In this document: positions 7,578 through 15,780 of the stretch, piece by piece
Layout of the letters: every line of letters starts with the position of its first letter
Numbering within the stretch: the first letter of the stretch is position 1
DNA from: Coriobacteriaceae bacterium
Lineage (GTDB): Bacteria > Actinomycetota > Coriobacteriia > Coriobacteriales > Coriobacteriaceae
Assembly (NCBI GenBank): GCA_902364975.1
Contig: CABJFQ010000015.1
Coordinates: 1-56,976, forward strand
Direction: 5' to 3'
DNA length: 56,976 bases
Made by a program: the position numbers and the translations under genes
The notes under the pieces: generated by a model
Seen by the model: only the letters and a program-made list of their open reading frames with translations
What the model was told of the DNA's origin: nothing
Databases searched by the model: none

Positions 7578-10060
7578 AACGAGAAGTACTCACTGTCGGA
7601 GGATAGGTTTGGTCCGAGCCACGGGTCGCCATCGAGGAAGAACTCAGGCCAGCGCCGCATGAACAGTGCCTGCTCGCGCTTCCAGCGGCGCAGCTTTTCC
7701 TCGTTGGCCTCTTCCCTGCCGCGCGAGGTGAACTCGTAGTGATACAGCTCGGCATAGGGCGTAAAGATGGTGCGGTAGCCCGCCTCCCACACACGAAGGC
7801 AAAAGTCCGCGTCGTTGAAGCCGACGGCGAATTCCTCGTCGTAGCCTCCGACCCGCTCAAATACGTCGCGTCGGACCATCTGACAGGCACCTGTTACGGC
7901 GCTAAAGCTGCCCGGTCGTACGGCACGAGCAAGATAGCCCTCGCGCTTTGCCGAGAAGTCCTGGTTGGCATGGGCAAGTGCGCCGCGCACCCCAACCACA
8001 ATGCCGGCATGCTGCACCAGATGATCGGCAAAGTAGAGTTTGGCGCCCACCACGCCCGCATCGGGACGCTGCAGATAACCCATCATCTCTTCGATAAAGT
8101 CGGGGCTTATGACCTCGGTATCGTTGTTGAGCAGCAGCAGATAGTCGCCCTTGGCATGCTCCACGCCAAAGTTAATGATCTGGGAGTAATTGAACTCGCC
8201 CGGCCAGTACACAACGCGCGCGCTACCTTTGCCCTCAGATGCCGCGACCACGCGCTCCGGCAGGGTTTCGTAATACGCAAACGTCTCCGGGGCTTCGCTG
8301 TTGTTCTCCACCAAGACGATCTCGTAGTTGGCATACGTGGCCTTCTGGGCGATCGACATCGCACAAGCATCGAGCGTCTCAACATGGTCCTTGGTGGGAA
8401 TCACAATGCTCACCAGTGGCGCAGGCTCCGGCAGCGCATAGCGCATGCGGTAGACAAACGGCGTCTCGGTCTCCTCGACCGTTCCGTGAACGCCCAGCGA
8501 GTCAAAGTGGCGCTGCAGAGCCAGGCGCCCAGCCTCGATGGCATACGGTTTGCTGTCGGCGGATCCGTCGGCGGTCGATCCCGGATGAACGCGCCAGTGA
8601 TACAGCACGTGCGCAACATGCTCAAACCGCGCGTCCGCCGAAAGGCAGCGAAGCGTCAGGTCGTAGTCCTGGGCACCCGCAACGTCTTCTGGGGACGTGC
8701 CGATACGATCGATAAGCGTCTTCTCTACCATCAGGAAATGCGTCACGCAGTTATGGCTATAGAGCAGGTCGACGTTGAGTTTGGTCTTAAAGACCGGCTG
8801 GCCCCACTCCCCCGTTTTCTGGAACATGTCCTCGTCGCAGAACAGGACCTGGGGGCGCTCGCCCTCGGCCGCCTTATTCAGCGCGGAAACATACTGGAAT
8901 AACGCGTCCGGCTCCAGAATGTCATCGTGGTCCAAGAACGCGATGTAGTCGCCCGTCGCTTGCTCGATACCTGCGTTGGTGTTGACCACAATGCCGCCGT
9001 TGCCGGGAAGCTCGATGCGACGGATGCGCTCGTCATTGGCGGCAGCCGCAAGATTGGCCACCGCACCCCATTCGGGCGAGGCGTCCATAAGCAACAATTC
9101 CCAGTTGTCATAGCTCTGGGCTAGTACCGAGTCCAGCAGCTCGCGCAGGTAGACCCGATCAGTCTTATAGCACGGCACCACAATGCTCACGAGTGGTCTA
9201 TAGGCAAAAGCCACCGAAGCGACACGCTGGCACGCTAAATCGCCCGGCTTTGCGCGATGCTGCTCAAACCAACGTCGATAAGCCGCGTCGTCTGCACGCG
9301 CGTCCTTCATGCGGTTCCAGCTGTCGTCGACCATGCCGTTGTACAGGCGACCATCCATAGCGCAAAAACCACTCTGAATCTGCTCCGTGGGATCGCTCGC
9401 AATCGCGACAAAATCTCGTATAACCTGAGGCATCTCAACGCTCAGATACGTTTTATTGACGTGGCATCCGTTCTGCTGCGGCACATCGACCTGCGATTCA
9501 AACACATGCACGGTAGCATCGATGGCATTCATATGCGTATCGAAGATCTGGAGCTCAGGCGCGCACTGGGGGTCTCCCGCCCACTTGACCTCAAAGCGCC
9601 ACACCGCGCCGTCGTCTGCCGGCAAATAGCGAATGGCATCGATCTCGTAGCGACCGCAGCATTCGCCACGCTGCGCATCGCGGATAAGCGCGCACAGCGC
9701 AGGCTTTGCTTTGTAGTTAATCTTGGATTCCAGCTTGGCCACGCGGCTATCGAGACGAATGGCGCCCAACCTTTGACCACCGGATGCAAAAACGACATCC
9801 ATCGACGTACCATCCAAAAACGGAAGCACCAAGACGGCAAGCTCGCACTCGTAATCGGCAACGGAAGGGCAAAGCGCCAGCACACGGCCATGGTCAACCG
9901 GGAGTGCCAGCGACGGCACACAAGAACCGCTCGTCGTCGCATGGGCAAACGCTTGAGAACCCTCCCGCTCAATAAGCGCGGCGACATCCTGACCGGCAAA
10001 ACGAAGCAGCACAAATAGACGGCCCTGACTGCGGCAAAGCGCCAAACGCTTGATACTCAT
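7574..10060 (-). CDS. Tandem-domain GT2 glycosyltransferase
   Basis: An 828-aa protein with two GT-A fold family 2 domains. An N-terminal region (1-285) of no recognised family is followed by GT2 domain one (about 289-490; VSIVVPCYKTD, AFLDHDD) and domain two (about 548-770; VSIVIPTKDH, LLLNNDTE, GFNDADFCLRVW). Twin-GT2 proteins of this kind build repeating surface glycans, often rhamnose-containing. The substrate cannot be read here. It is the last gene of a five-gene minus-strand glycosyltransferase run, only 1 bp after its neighbour's end, so co-transcription is likely. No transmembrane segment is visible; it probably acts at the inner face of the membrane on a lipid-linked glycan. Confidence 0.88.
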   Translation of the reverse strand: MSIKRLALCRSQGRLFVLLRFAGQDVAALIEREGSQAFAHATTSGSCVPSLALPVDHGRVLALCPSVADYECELAVLVLPFLDGTSMDVVFASGGQRLGAIRLDSRVAKLESKINYKAKPALCALIRDAQRGECCGRYEIDAIRYLPADDGAVWRFEVKWAGDPQCAPELQIFDTHMNAIDATVHVFESQVDVPQQNGCHVNKTYLSVEMPQVIRDFVAIASDPTEQIQSGFCAMDGRLYNGMVDDSWNRMKDARADDAAYRRWFEQHRAKPGDLACQRVASVAFAYRPLVSIVVPCYKTDRVYLRELLDSVLAQSYDNWELLLMDASPEWGAVANLAAAANDERIRRIELPGNGGIVVNTNAGIEQATGDYIAFLDHDDILEPDALFQYVSALNKAAEGERPQVLFCDEDMFQKTGEWGQPVFKTKLNVDLLYSHNCVTHFLMVEKTLIDRIGTSPEDVAGAQDYDLTLRCLSADARFEHVAHVLYHWRVHPGSTADGSADSKPYAIEAGRLALQRHFDSLGVHGTVEETETPFVYRMRYALPEPAPLVSIVIPTKDHVETLDACAMSIAQKATYANYEIVLVENNSEAPETFAYYETLPERVVAASEGKGSARVVYWPGEFNYSQIINFGVEHAKGDYLLLLNNDTEVISPDFIEEMMGYLQRPDAGVVGAKLYFADHLVQHAGIVVGVRGALAHANQDFSAKREGYLARAVRPGSFSAVTGACQMVRRDVFERVGGYDEEFAVGFNDADFCLRVWEAGYRTIFTPYAELYHYEFTSRGREEANEEKLRRWKREQALFMRRWPEFFLDGDPWLGPNLSSDSEYFSF

Positions 10061-11128
10061 CTACACCTCTCGCTTTCCCAGGGCGTTCGCTGCCATGCGT
10101 TTACAGGCACCCAGGCGCCCAAACCTCAAGACGTCGTAATCGAACATGAGCTTTTTGCACCCACGGGCATTGGGGGCCTTGCTGGTAAGCGCCGCACGCA
10201 CCATAGCAGCAACAGAAGGAGCGCATTGTGCGAGCGCAGCATCGCTGCCCACGGCAGAACCGGCAAGTGCCGTGGCAACGGCAGCAAACACCTTGCCGCA
10301 GTCCGAACCCAGCAACCTGAGCGCATCGTACAGCACCAGGTCGCAGAGGAAGTACGCCAGGTCATCGGCATGCTGAGCATCGAGACCGTCGCGCTGCCAG
10401 TCAGCCAGCACCGCGGAGTAAATCTTCACGTGCTCCAGCAGACGTGTCTCGTCGTCGTAGCGCATGGTGTCCATGAGCGAACCTTTGCGCGCCACGCGGT
10501 AGTCGTACAGCTTGTTCGAAATAAGCGCGGTCTTGTGCGAACGACCGTACACGGCAAAATCGAAGACCTGGTCCTCGCCATACTTAACGGTTTCGTCGAA
10601 CACGATCTCGTTACCCAGCAAAAACTCACGCCTGCAGGCGGTGCGCCATGCAAAGGGGCGAGATGCTTCCTTAAACAGCAGGTCAGAGCTATAGCCTTCA
10701 AACGACACACCGCGTGGACTCAGTGCATAGTTAAGCCACGGATACCCCGCCTCCAGCGGATACGGATTCGCGCCAAAGGTCAAAACGTCGCAGTCCTCGC
10801 GCTCAAAGGCATCGACGATCACGCGGCATGCATCGGGCGTGAACCGATCATCGGAATCCAAAAACGCGACGATAGGCGCCGTGGACGCAGCAATGCCTGC
10901 ATTACGGGCGCTCGACAGGCCGCCGTTCTCCTTATCGACCAGCGTAAAGCGCGCGTCCTTTTCGCAATAAGCGGCCGCGATATCGCGCGAACCATCCGGC
11001 GAGCCATCGTTGACCAGCACGCCTTCCCAATCGGGCATGTCCTGCGCAAGCAGGGAGTCCAGGCACCAGGCCAGGCACTCCTCCACTTTATAGATGGGAA
11101 CGACAACGGAAATCTTGGGGGTAACCAT
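10061..11128 (-). CDS. GT2 family glycosyltransferase
   Basis: A 355-aa single-domain GT2 enzyme. It opens PKISVVVPIYKVEECL and has FLDSDD as the nucleotide-sugar/metal DXD-type motif and NDGSPDGS near residue 45. The ATG at 11128 has GGAG 9 nt upstream; a GTG at 11134 is in frame but only 3 nt from the same site. The C-terminal half (after about residue 220) is helical and family-variable, so the sugar is not predictable. It sits 12 bp after the preceding TTG-started gene on the same strand and directly abuts the 828-aa enzyme. Confidence 0.87.
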   Translation of the reverse strand: MVTPKISVVVPIYKVEECLAWCLDSLLAQDMPDWEGVLVNDGSPDGSRDIAAAYCEKDARFTLVDKENGGLSSARNAGIAASTAPIVAFLDSDDRFTPDACRVIVDAFEREDCDVLTFGANPYPLEAGYPWLNYALSPRGVSFEGYSSDLLFKEASRPFAWRTACRREFLLGNEIVFDETVKYGEDQVFDFAVYGRSHKTALISNKLYDYRVARKGSLMDTMRYDDETRLLEHVKIYSAVLADWQRDGLDAQHADDLAYFLCDLVLYDALRLLGSDCGKVFAAVATALAGSAVGSDAALAQCAPSVAAMVRAALTSKAPNARGCKKLMFDYDVLRFGRLGACKRMAANALGKREV

Positions 11129-11140
11129 AATCACTCGCTC

Positions 11141-12259
11141 CTACAGTGCGGCCGGAACGTCATCAGGGTGCGGGTTGTCGCCGTAGGTGCGCTGATACGT
11201 CAGCACGCGCCAGACCAGCGGCAGGCCGCCAATCTTAAAGTAGTGCTTAAACGTATTGAGCTTGCCGGGCTTCTTAAATTCAAAGCGCGAATCGATATAG
11301 GCGCGGGGCGACTTGACCATCAGGCGCAAGTCGGTCTCGCCACGCGGATCAAACAGCGACAGGTCAAAGCGACCGGCATCCCAATCGGCCTTGAGATCGG
11401 ACGAGGCTTTCTTCCAAAACTGCTCACGCAATTCATCGACCAGACGCTCATCATTCCAACGATACGTATCGACCTTCATGCGCATTAAAATGCCCTGGAG
11501 CTGAGCCTTAAGCTCGGGACGCTCGTCCAAAAAACGTTGCATCTCGGCATATTCGTCGCACACGCAAAACACTTTGTTGGGCGAATTAACCGAGCTCTTC
11601 TCGTTATCCTGGCGATAGCACAAAATGGGGTCCGTAATAAACGCGGCACGCTCAGCGCAAGCCCAAACCTTAAAGTTAAAGCCGGCGTCCTGATACGAGG
11701 CACCTGGCGTGGGAAGGAACCGAATCTGATTGTCGTTGAGGAACTCGCGTCGATAGATAGCCGACCAAATGGAAGGTTTGCGGTAGAAGATGCCCGGGCG
11801 ATCGACGGGGCGATACGCGGCGCCCGTCATATGCTCGTCGATGATCCCAAACAGCTCACGGCGTTCGCTGGGCGTGGACCAATACAGGTAAAAGTCGCCC
11901 TTTACCACATCGGCGTGCTCAGCATCGGCCTTGGCGACCAGCTTTTGGAGCGAATCCTCAAACATAAAGTCATCGGATTCAAGGATGCCCACGTACTCGC
12001 CGCATGCCATCTCCAGGCCGCGATTCATCGAGTCGCCGTAGCCGCTGTTGGCTTTGTCGATCATCTTTACACGGGGGTCGCGCTCCATATACTCGCGGAT
12101 GATATCTGGCGAGCTATCGGTTGAGCCGTCATTGATGCAGATGATCTCGATGTCCTTGAGCGTCTGAGCCACAGCAGAATCGAGGCACTCACGCAGGTAG
12201 CGTTCGACATTGCAAATGGGAACGAGCAGCGAAACTTTAGGGGTATCAGAGTTCTGCAA
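11141..12259 (-). CDS. GT2 family glycosyltransferase (paralog A)
   Basis: A 372-aa GT2 protein with VSLLVPICNVERYL, CINDGSTDSS and GILESDDFM. The start is a TTG at 12259 with AGGAGG 5 nt upstream; no better ATG is available. It is closely related to the product of 13381-14484: the first 90 residues are nearly the same, including a shared NSGYGDSMN motif, and both carry KPSIWSA(I/V)YRR and FLPTPGAS(Y/F)QD downstream. The pair therefore arose by duplication and may add similar sugars. Its place in the minus-strand run suggests surface polysaccharide assembly. Confidence 0.87.
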   Translation of the reverse strand: MQNSDTPKVSLLVPICNVERYLRECLDSAVAQTLKDIEIICINDGSTDSSPDIIREYMERDPRVKMIDKANSGYGDSMNRGLEMACGEYVGILESDDFMFEDSLQKLVAKADAEHADVVKGDFYLYWSTPSERRELFGIIDEHMTGAAYRPVDRPGIFYRKPSIWSAIYRREFLNDNQIRFLPTPGASYQDAGFNFKVWACAERAAFITDPILCYRQDNEKSSVNSPNKVFCVCDEYAEMQRFLDERPELKAQLQGILMRMKVDTYRWNDERLVDELREQFWKKASSDLKADWDAGRFDLSLFDPRGETDLRLMVKSPRAYIDSRFEFKKPGKLNTFKHYFKIGGLPLVWRVLTYQRTYGDNPHPDDVPAAL

Positions 12260-12333
12260 GAGAACCTCCTGTTGAATAGCGTGTAACAGGGTTATTTTAG
12301 CAGCCGAGTTGCGGCGGGCGGCAGCGCCTGGAA

Positions 12334-13374
12334 TTAGATAAAACGCTCCAGGCAGGCTTTGAGACCGCGAGTCGAAAGATAGAACAGTGTGGCGTCTGCC
12401 ATCGAAACGCCCGAGGTCGCCGCAACGAGCTTGTGGGCAACACGGCGAACGGCGCCCTTAGCAGGCATATCCGCCCACTCCGTTCCCAAAAACGTCGTGA
12501 GGTCCATGTTGACGCGAGCCGCCACGCGACGGAAGTCATCGGAATCCAAGCGCGCCAGGTCGAACACAATGAGGTCTAAAAACCAAGTTATCAGCTCGCC
12601 GGGGCACAGGTCCAAAAGACCGTAGGCCGCCCAGTCCTCCAAGACCTCCTCGAGCATCCTCATGTGGGCGTCAAGCTTTTTGGCGCGAGCCTCGGCACTG
12701 TTGAACTCGTGCGTCGCCGATTCGCTCTCCATCACGTAGTGGTAGAACCTGTCCGGCATGACGACGGTCTTGCGGGCAAGCGCATAAGCCGCAAATTGGA
12801 AGACGACGTCCTCGCCCAAAGCCAAACTGGGGGCGAAGCGAATGCCTTCGCGATTGAGCAGCTCGCACGAAAAAGCCGCACGGCAGGCATAGGGCTGCGC
12901 ATTCGAATGGAACAGCAGTTGGGGATCACGGGCGCCGAAGGTACCGGCTTTGGGGCTCATGAGTTGCTGGACGCGTTTGGGGGCAGCGTCGGCAGGTTCA
13001 CAGACGCCGCCAAAAACGGCGGCCTCGGCATCTGCAGACTCCATGGCATGCAGCACGCGCTCGACCGTCTGGGCATCAATGTAATCGTCAGCGTCCACAA
13101 AGAAGACGGTCTCGCCCTCGGCGGCATCGATACCGGCATTTCGAGCGCACGAGACGCCCGCGTTTTCCTGGTCAATCACCAGTACGCGATCGTCGGCCTG
13201 CGCGATCCGGTGCAACACGTTCAACGAATCATCAGTCGAACCGTCATTGACGCAAACAACCTGAATCGAGCGCTCGGACTGGGCCAACAGCGAATCGACG
13301 CATCGCTGAATGGAGCGCGCAGAGTTGTAAACGGGGACGACAATCGTAGCTTTAGGACACGAGGCCTCTCCCAT
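12334..13374 (-). CDS. GT2 family glycosyltransferase
   Basis: A 346-aa GT2 protein opening with KATIVVPVYNSARSI. It has VNDGSTDDS and FFVDADDYID as the donor-binding acidic motif. The ATG at 13374 follows the upstream gene's stop by 6 bp, and its GAGGGGGT ribosome site lies inside that gene, so translation is probably coupled. It is more distant in sequence from the two flanking paralogs, which suggests a different linkage or sugar. The 74-bp gap to the next gene (12260-12333) is the only sizeable gap in the run and holds no clear terminator. Confidence 0.87.
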   Translation of the reverse strand: MGEASCPKATIVVPVYNSARSIQRCVDSLLAQSERSIQVVCVNDGSTDDSLNVLHRIAQADDRVLVIDQENAGVSCARNAGIDAAEGETVFFVDADDYIDAQTVERVLHAMESADAEAAVFGGVCEPADAAPKRVQQLMSPKAGTFGARDPQLLFHSNAQPYACRAAFSCELLNREGIRFAPSLALGEDVVFQFAAYALARKTVVMPDRFYHYVMESESATHEFNSAEARAKKLDAHMRMLEEVLEDWAAYGLLDLCPGELITWFLDLIVFDLARLDSDDFRRVAARVNMDLTTFLGTEWADMPAKGAVRRVAHKLVAATSGVSMADATLFYLSTRGLKACLERFI

Positions 13375-13380
13375 GCCGAC

Positions 13381-14484
13381 CTACCCCCTCAGCGATTCGA
13401 TGAGGAAGGCGGCGACCACGCCCGGGCCTCCAACCGAGGCGTAATACTTAGCACGCCCCAAGGCACCATCCGTCGCAAAACTCGGATGCTCGTCAACCCA
13501 GCCCTCAGGATCTTTGAGGATGGCAGCGAGATTCGCGCGTTTCCACGGCTTGAGGTCGTCAAGCGAAAACTCCCCCGCGTCCAAGGCCGCCTGAAATTCC
13601 TTGGCCATCTGCACCAGGAACTCCTTATAGAACTTGGGCGCCAGGCGCACGTAGTTCCACATGTACGAATCGTACTTAATGAGCTGATTGAACTTGAGCA
13701 TGCGCGCGACGTCATCACTTGCGTGATCACGGGCATAATCCTCTCGAATCCAACGCTCAATCTCGGCATACTCGGTATTGACGCAAAAGACCTTAGCCGA
13801 AGAATTGACCGAGGAATTCTCGTTGTCCTGGCGATACGACAACACGGCATCATGCAGGTAAACAGCCTTATCGGCGCACGCGATCACCTTAAAGGCGAAT
13901 GACGTGTCCTGAAAGGATGCCCCCGGAGTCGGCAGGAACTTAATGCCGTTGCGCTCAAGAAAATCACGACGGTACACGGCCGACCAAATCGACGGCTTTT
14001 GCTTAAAGAACTGCGTCGTATCGCTCGGGTGTACCGACTTGCCGCAGTCCTTGGCTTTAAACATCTCGTGCAGCGAACGGCGCTCCTCGGGCTTAGACCA
14101 GTAGAAATCAAAGTTCGCCTTCGCAAAGTCGGCATTATTGCTTTCGGCGGTCGAGACAAGCTTTTCAAGTGCGTCGGGCGCCATAAAGTCATCGGACTCC
14201 AAGATGCCAACGTACTTGCCACGTGCCATGTCCAGTCCGTGGTTCATCGAGTCGCCGTAGCCGCTGTTGGCCTTGTCGATCATCTTGACGCGCCCATCGC
14301 GCTCCATATACTCGCGGATAATCGCCGGCGAGTTGTCGGTCGACCCGTCGTTAATGCAGATGATCTCAATATCCTTGAGCGTCTGCGCCAGGGCGGAATC
14401 GAGACACTCGCGCAGGTAGCGCTGAACATTGTAAATGGGAATAAGCAGCGACAGAACAGGGCTGCCAGAGGCGTTAGTAGACAA
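13381..14484 (-). CDS. GT2 family glycosyltransferase (paralog B)
   Basis: A 367-aa GT2 enzyme and the first gene of the five-gene minus-strand run. It uses a TTG start at 14484 (AAGGAG 5 nt upstream), like its paralog at 11141-12259. Motifs are LSLLIPIYNVQRYL, CINDGSTDNS and GILESDDFM. The C-terminal region is predicted to be soluble and helical. With four more GT2 genes behind it and a divergent GT2 in front, it probably starts an operon for a cell-surface glycan. No wzx/wzy or ABC exporter is seen inside this window, so the export route must be elsewhere. Confidence 0.87.
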   Translation of the reverse strand: MSTNASGSPVLSLLIPIYNVQRYLRECLDSALAQTLKDIEIICINDGSTDNSPAIIREYMERDGRVKMIDKANSGYGDSMNHGLDMARGKYVGILESDDFMAPDALEKLVSTAESNNADFAKANFDFYWSKPEERRSLHEMFKAKDCGKSVHPSDTTQFFKQKPSIWSAVYRRDFLERNGIKFLPTPGASFQDTSFAFKVIACADKAVYLHDAVLSYRQDNENSSVNSSAKVFCVNTEYAEIERWIREDYARDHASDDVARMLKFNQLIKYDSYMWNYVRLAPKFYKEFLVQMAKEFQAALDAGEFSLDDLKPWKRANLAAILKDPEGWVDEHPSFATDGALGRAKYYASVGGPGVVAAFLIESLRG

Positions 14485-14740
14485 ATGTGCTCCTTAGGAA
14501 ATACCTGTCGTTTCATGGTATCAAAGGGTCAGCGCGCCAGCGGGCGTTTATATAATCTATGGAGCCTCTTGCGGGCAAAGCAGCCCCACATCATGCGGCG
14601 GGCCCATGGCAGGTTCCTGCGTTTTATTCAAAGCTTGCCGCTAAGGTGCGCCGAGCCTTTACAATAGGACAGTCCCAAGGACGTATTCGATAGCTTCCGT
14701 GCAGCGCTCGCCCGCCGCGCGTGAAAGGATATATTGCCCC
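14485..14740. promoter_or_regulatory. Divergent promoter region between glycosyltransferase genes
   Basis: These 256 bp separate the minus-strand GT run from the plus-strand GT. Candidate -10 elements are TATAAT at 14551-14556 and TACAAT at 14660-14665 (plus), the latter with TTGCCG at 14635-14640 and a 19-bp spacer. A TATATAA stretch at about 14548-14554 could serve the minus strand. A GGACAGTCCC palindrome lies at 14667-14676. None of the pairs is a strong consensus, so exact start sites are uncertain. Confidence 0.35.
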
Positions 14741-15760
14741 ATGCCTTCAACCCTCCCCGCCCCCATCGATAAGCTCGCCATCGTCGTCGTTACGTACAAG
14801 CGCCAGGAACTCCTGGCCAACTTGTTCGACTCTATGACCGAGCTCACGGCCGCGCCCTGGCGCATCGTGATTGTCGATAACGAGAATTCACGCGAGACCG
14901 AGGCCATGTGCACCGCATTCAACGAGCGCCTGGCCAACCTGTGGGGCATCGACACCGAGCAGCCTGACGCGCAGGGCGGCACCGACCGTGTCATCTACGC
15001 CCCGCAGCTCGAAAACGGCGGCGGTGCGGGCGGCTTCTCCGCCGGCACTAAATGCGCCTACGACCTGGGCGCCCAGTGGTTCTGGGTGATGGACGACGAC
15101 GTGCTCGTCATCCCCGAAGGCATCGAGCGTCTTGCCAAGTGGACCGACCGCTACGATGTCATCCAGGGTTCGCGCCTAGACTTTGACGGCGGCGCCTTCT
15201 TTTGGCAATACCAACTCATCCTTTCGCTCGGCATTCCCAACCCAGTCGCCAAGTGGGACTTGGGTCCAGAGGGTTATCGCGCCATGAACCAGCTGTGCTT
15301 TGAGGGCGGCATGTTCTCGCGCCGCGTGGTCGACAAGATTGGCCTGCCCGACGCGCGCTTCTTTATCTACGGCGACGATGCCTGCTACGGCTACGTAGCC
15401 AGCCAGCACTTCCCCGCCGCCGTGGTCGCCGACGTGGTGCTCAAGCGCGCCCGCGCCGTCTCCAACTGGGATATCGCCGGCAAGCGCCAGCTCAACTCCA
15501 CGAGCGACACCAACCGCTACTACATCATGCGCAACCGCGGTTATCTGGCCCGCTACATGCAGATCTATGGCGACTATCACCCCATGCTGTTCCGCCTGGG
15601 CAATGCCGCGACCTTCTGCAAGGAATTCATTCGCCTGACCGCGGTCGACAAGTGCTTTAAGACCGGCATTCCGGCGCTGCGCCGAGGCATGAAGGACGCC
15701 CGCAAGATCATCAAGGATCCCAACTGGAAGCCCATGCCGCCCATGAAGGACGCGGAGTAG
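14741..15760 (+). CDS. GT2 glycosyltransferase, GlfT1/rhamnosyl-type
   Basis: A 339-aa protein whose ATG at 14741 has AAAGGA 11 nt upstream. It begins IDKLAIVVVTYKRQELL and has FWVMDDDVL as the DXD motif and YGDDACYGY in the acceptor region. This layout resembles galactofuranosyl or rhamnosyl transferases such as GlfT1 and WbbL more than the five minus-strand enzymes. It is monocistronic in appearance and divergent from them. It may make a linker between lipid carrier and polymer, but the sugar is not deducible from sequence. Confidence 0.83.
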   Translation: MPSTLPAPIDKLAIVVVTYKRQELLANLFDSMTELTAAPWRIVIVDNENSRETEAMCTAFNERLANLWGIDTEQPDAQGGTDRVIYAPQLENGGGAGGFSAGTKCAYDLGAQWFWVMDDDVLVIPEGIERLAKWTDRYDVIQGSRLDFDGGAFFWQYQLILSLGIPNPVAKWDLGPEGYRAMNQLCFEGGMFSRRVVDKIGLPDARFFIYGDDACYGYVASQHFPAAVVADVVLKRARAVSNWDIAGKRQLNSTSDTNRYYIMRNRGYLARYMQIYGDYHPMLFRLGNAATFCKEFIRLTAVDKCFKTGIPALRRGMKDARKIIKDPNWKPMPPMKDAE

Positions 15761-15780
15761 TAAAGGGCTTTCGCCATCCC

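Noticed and set aside
9257..11488. Long plus-strand frames opposite the GT2 genes
   Set aside because: The minus-strand genes have clear GT2 motifs and coupled spacing; the plus frames have neither domains nor ribosome sites.
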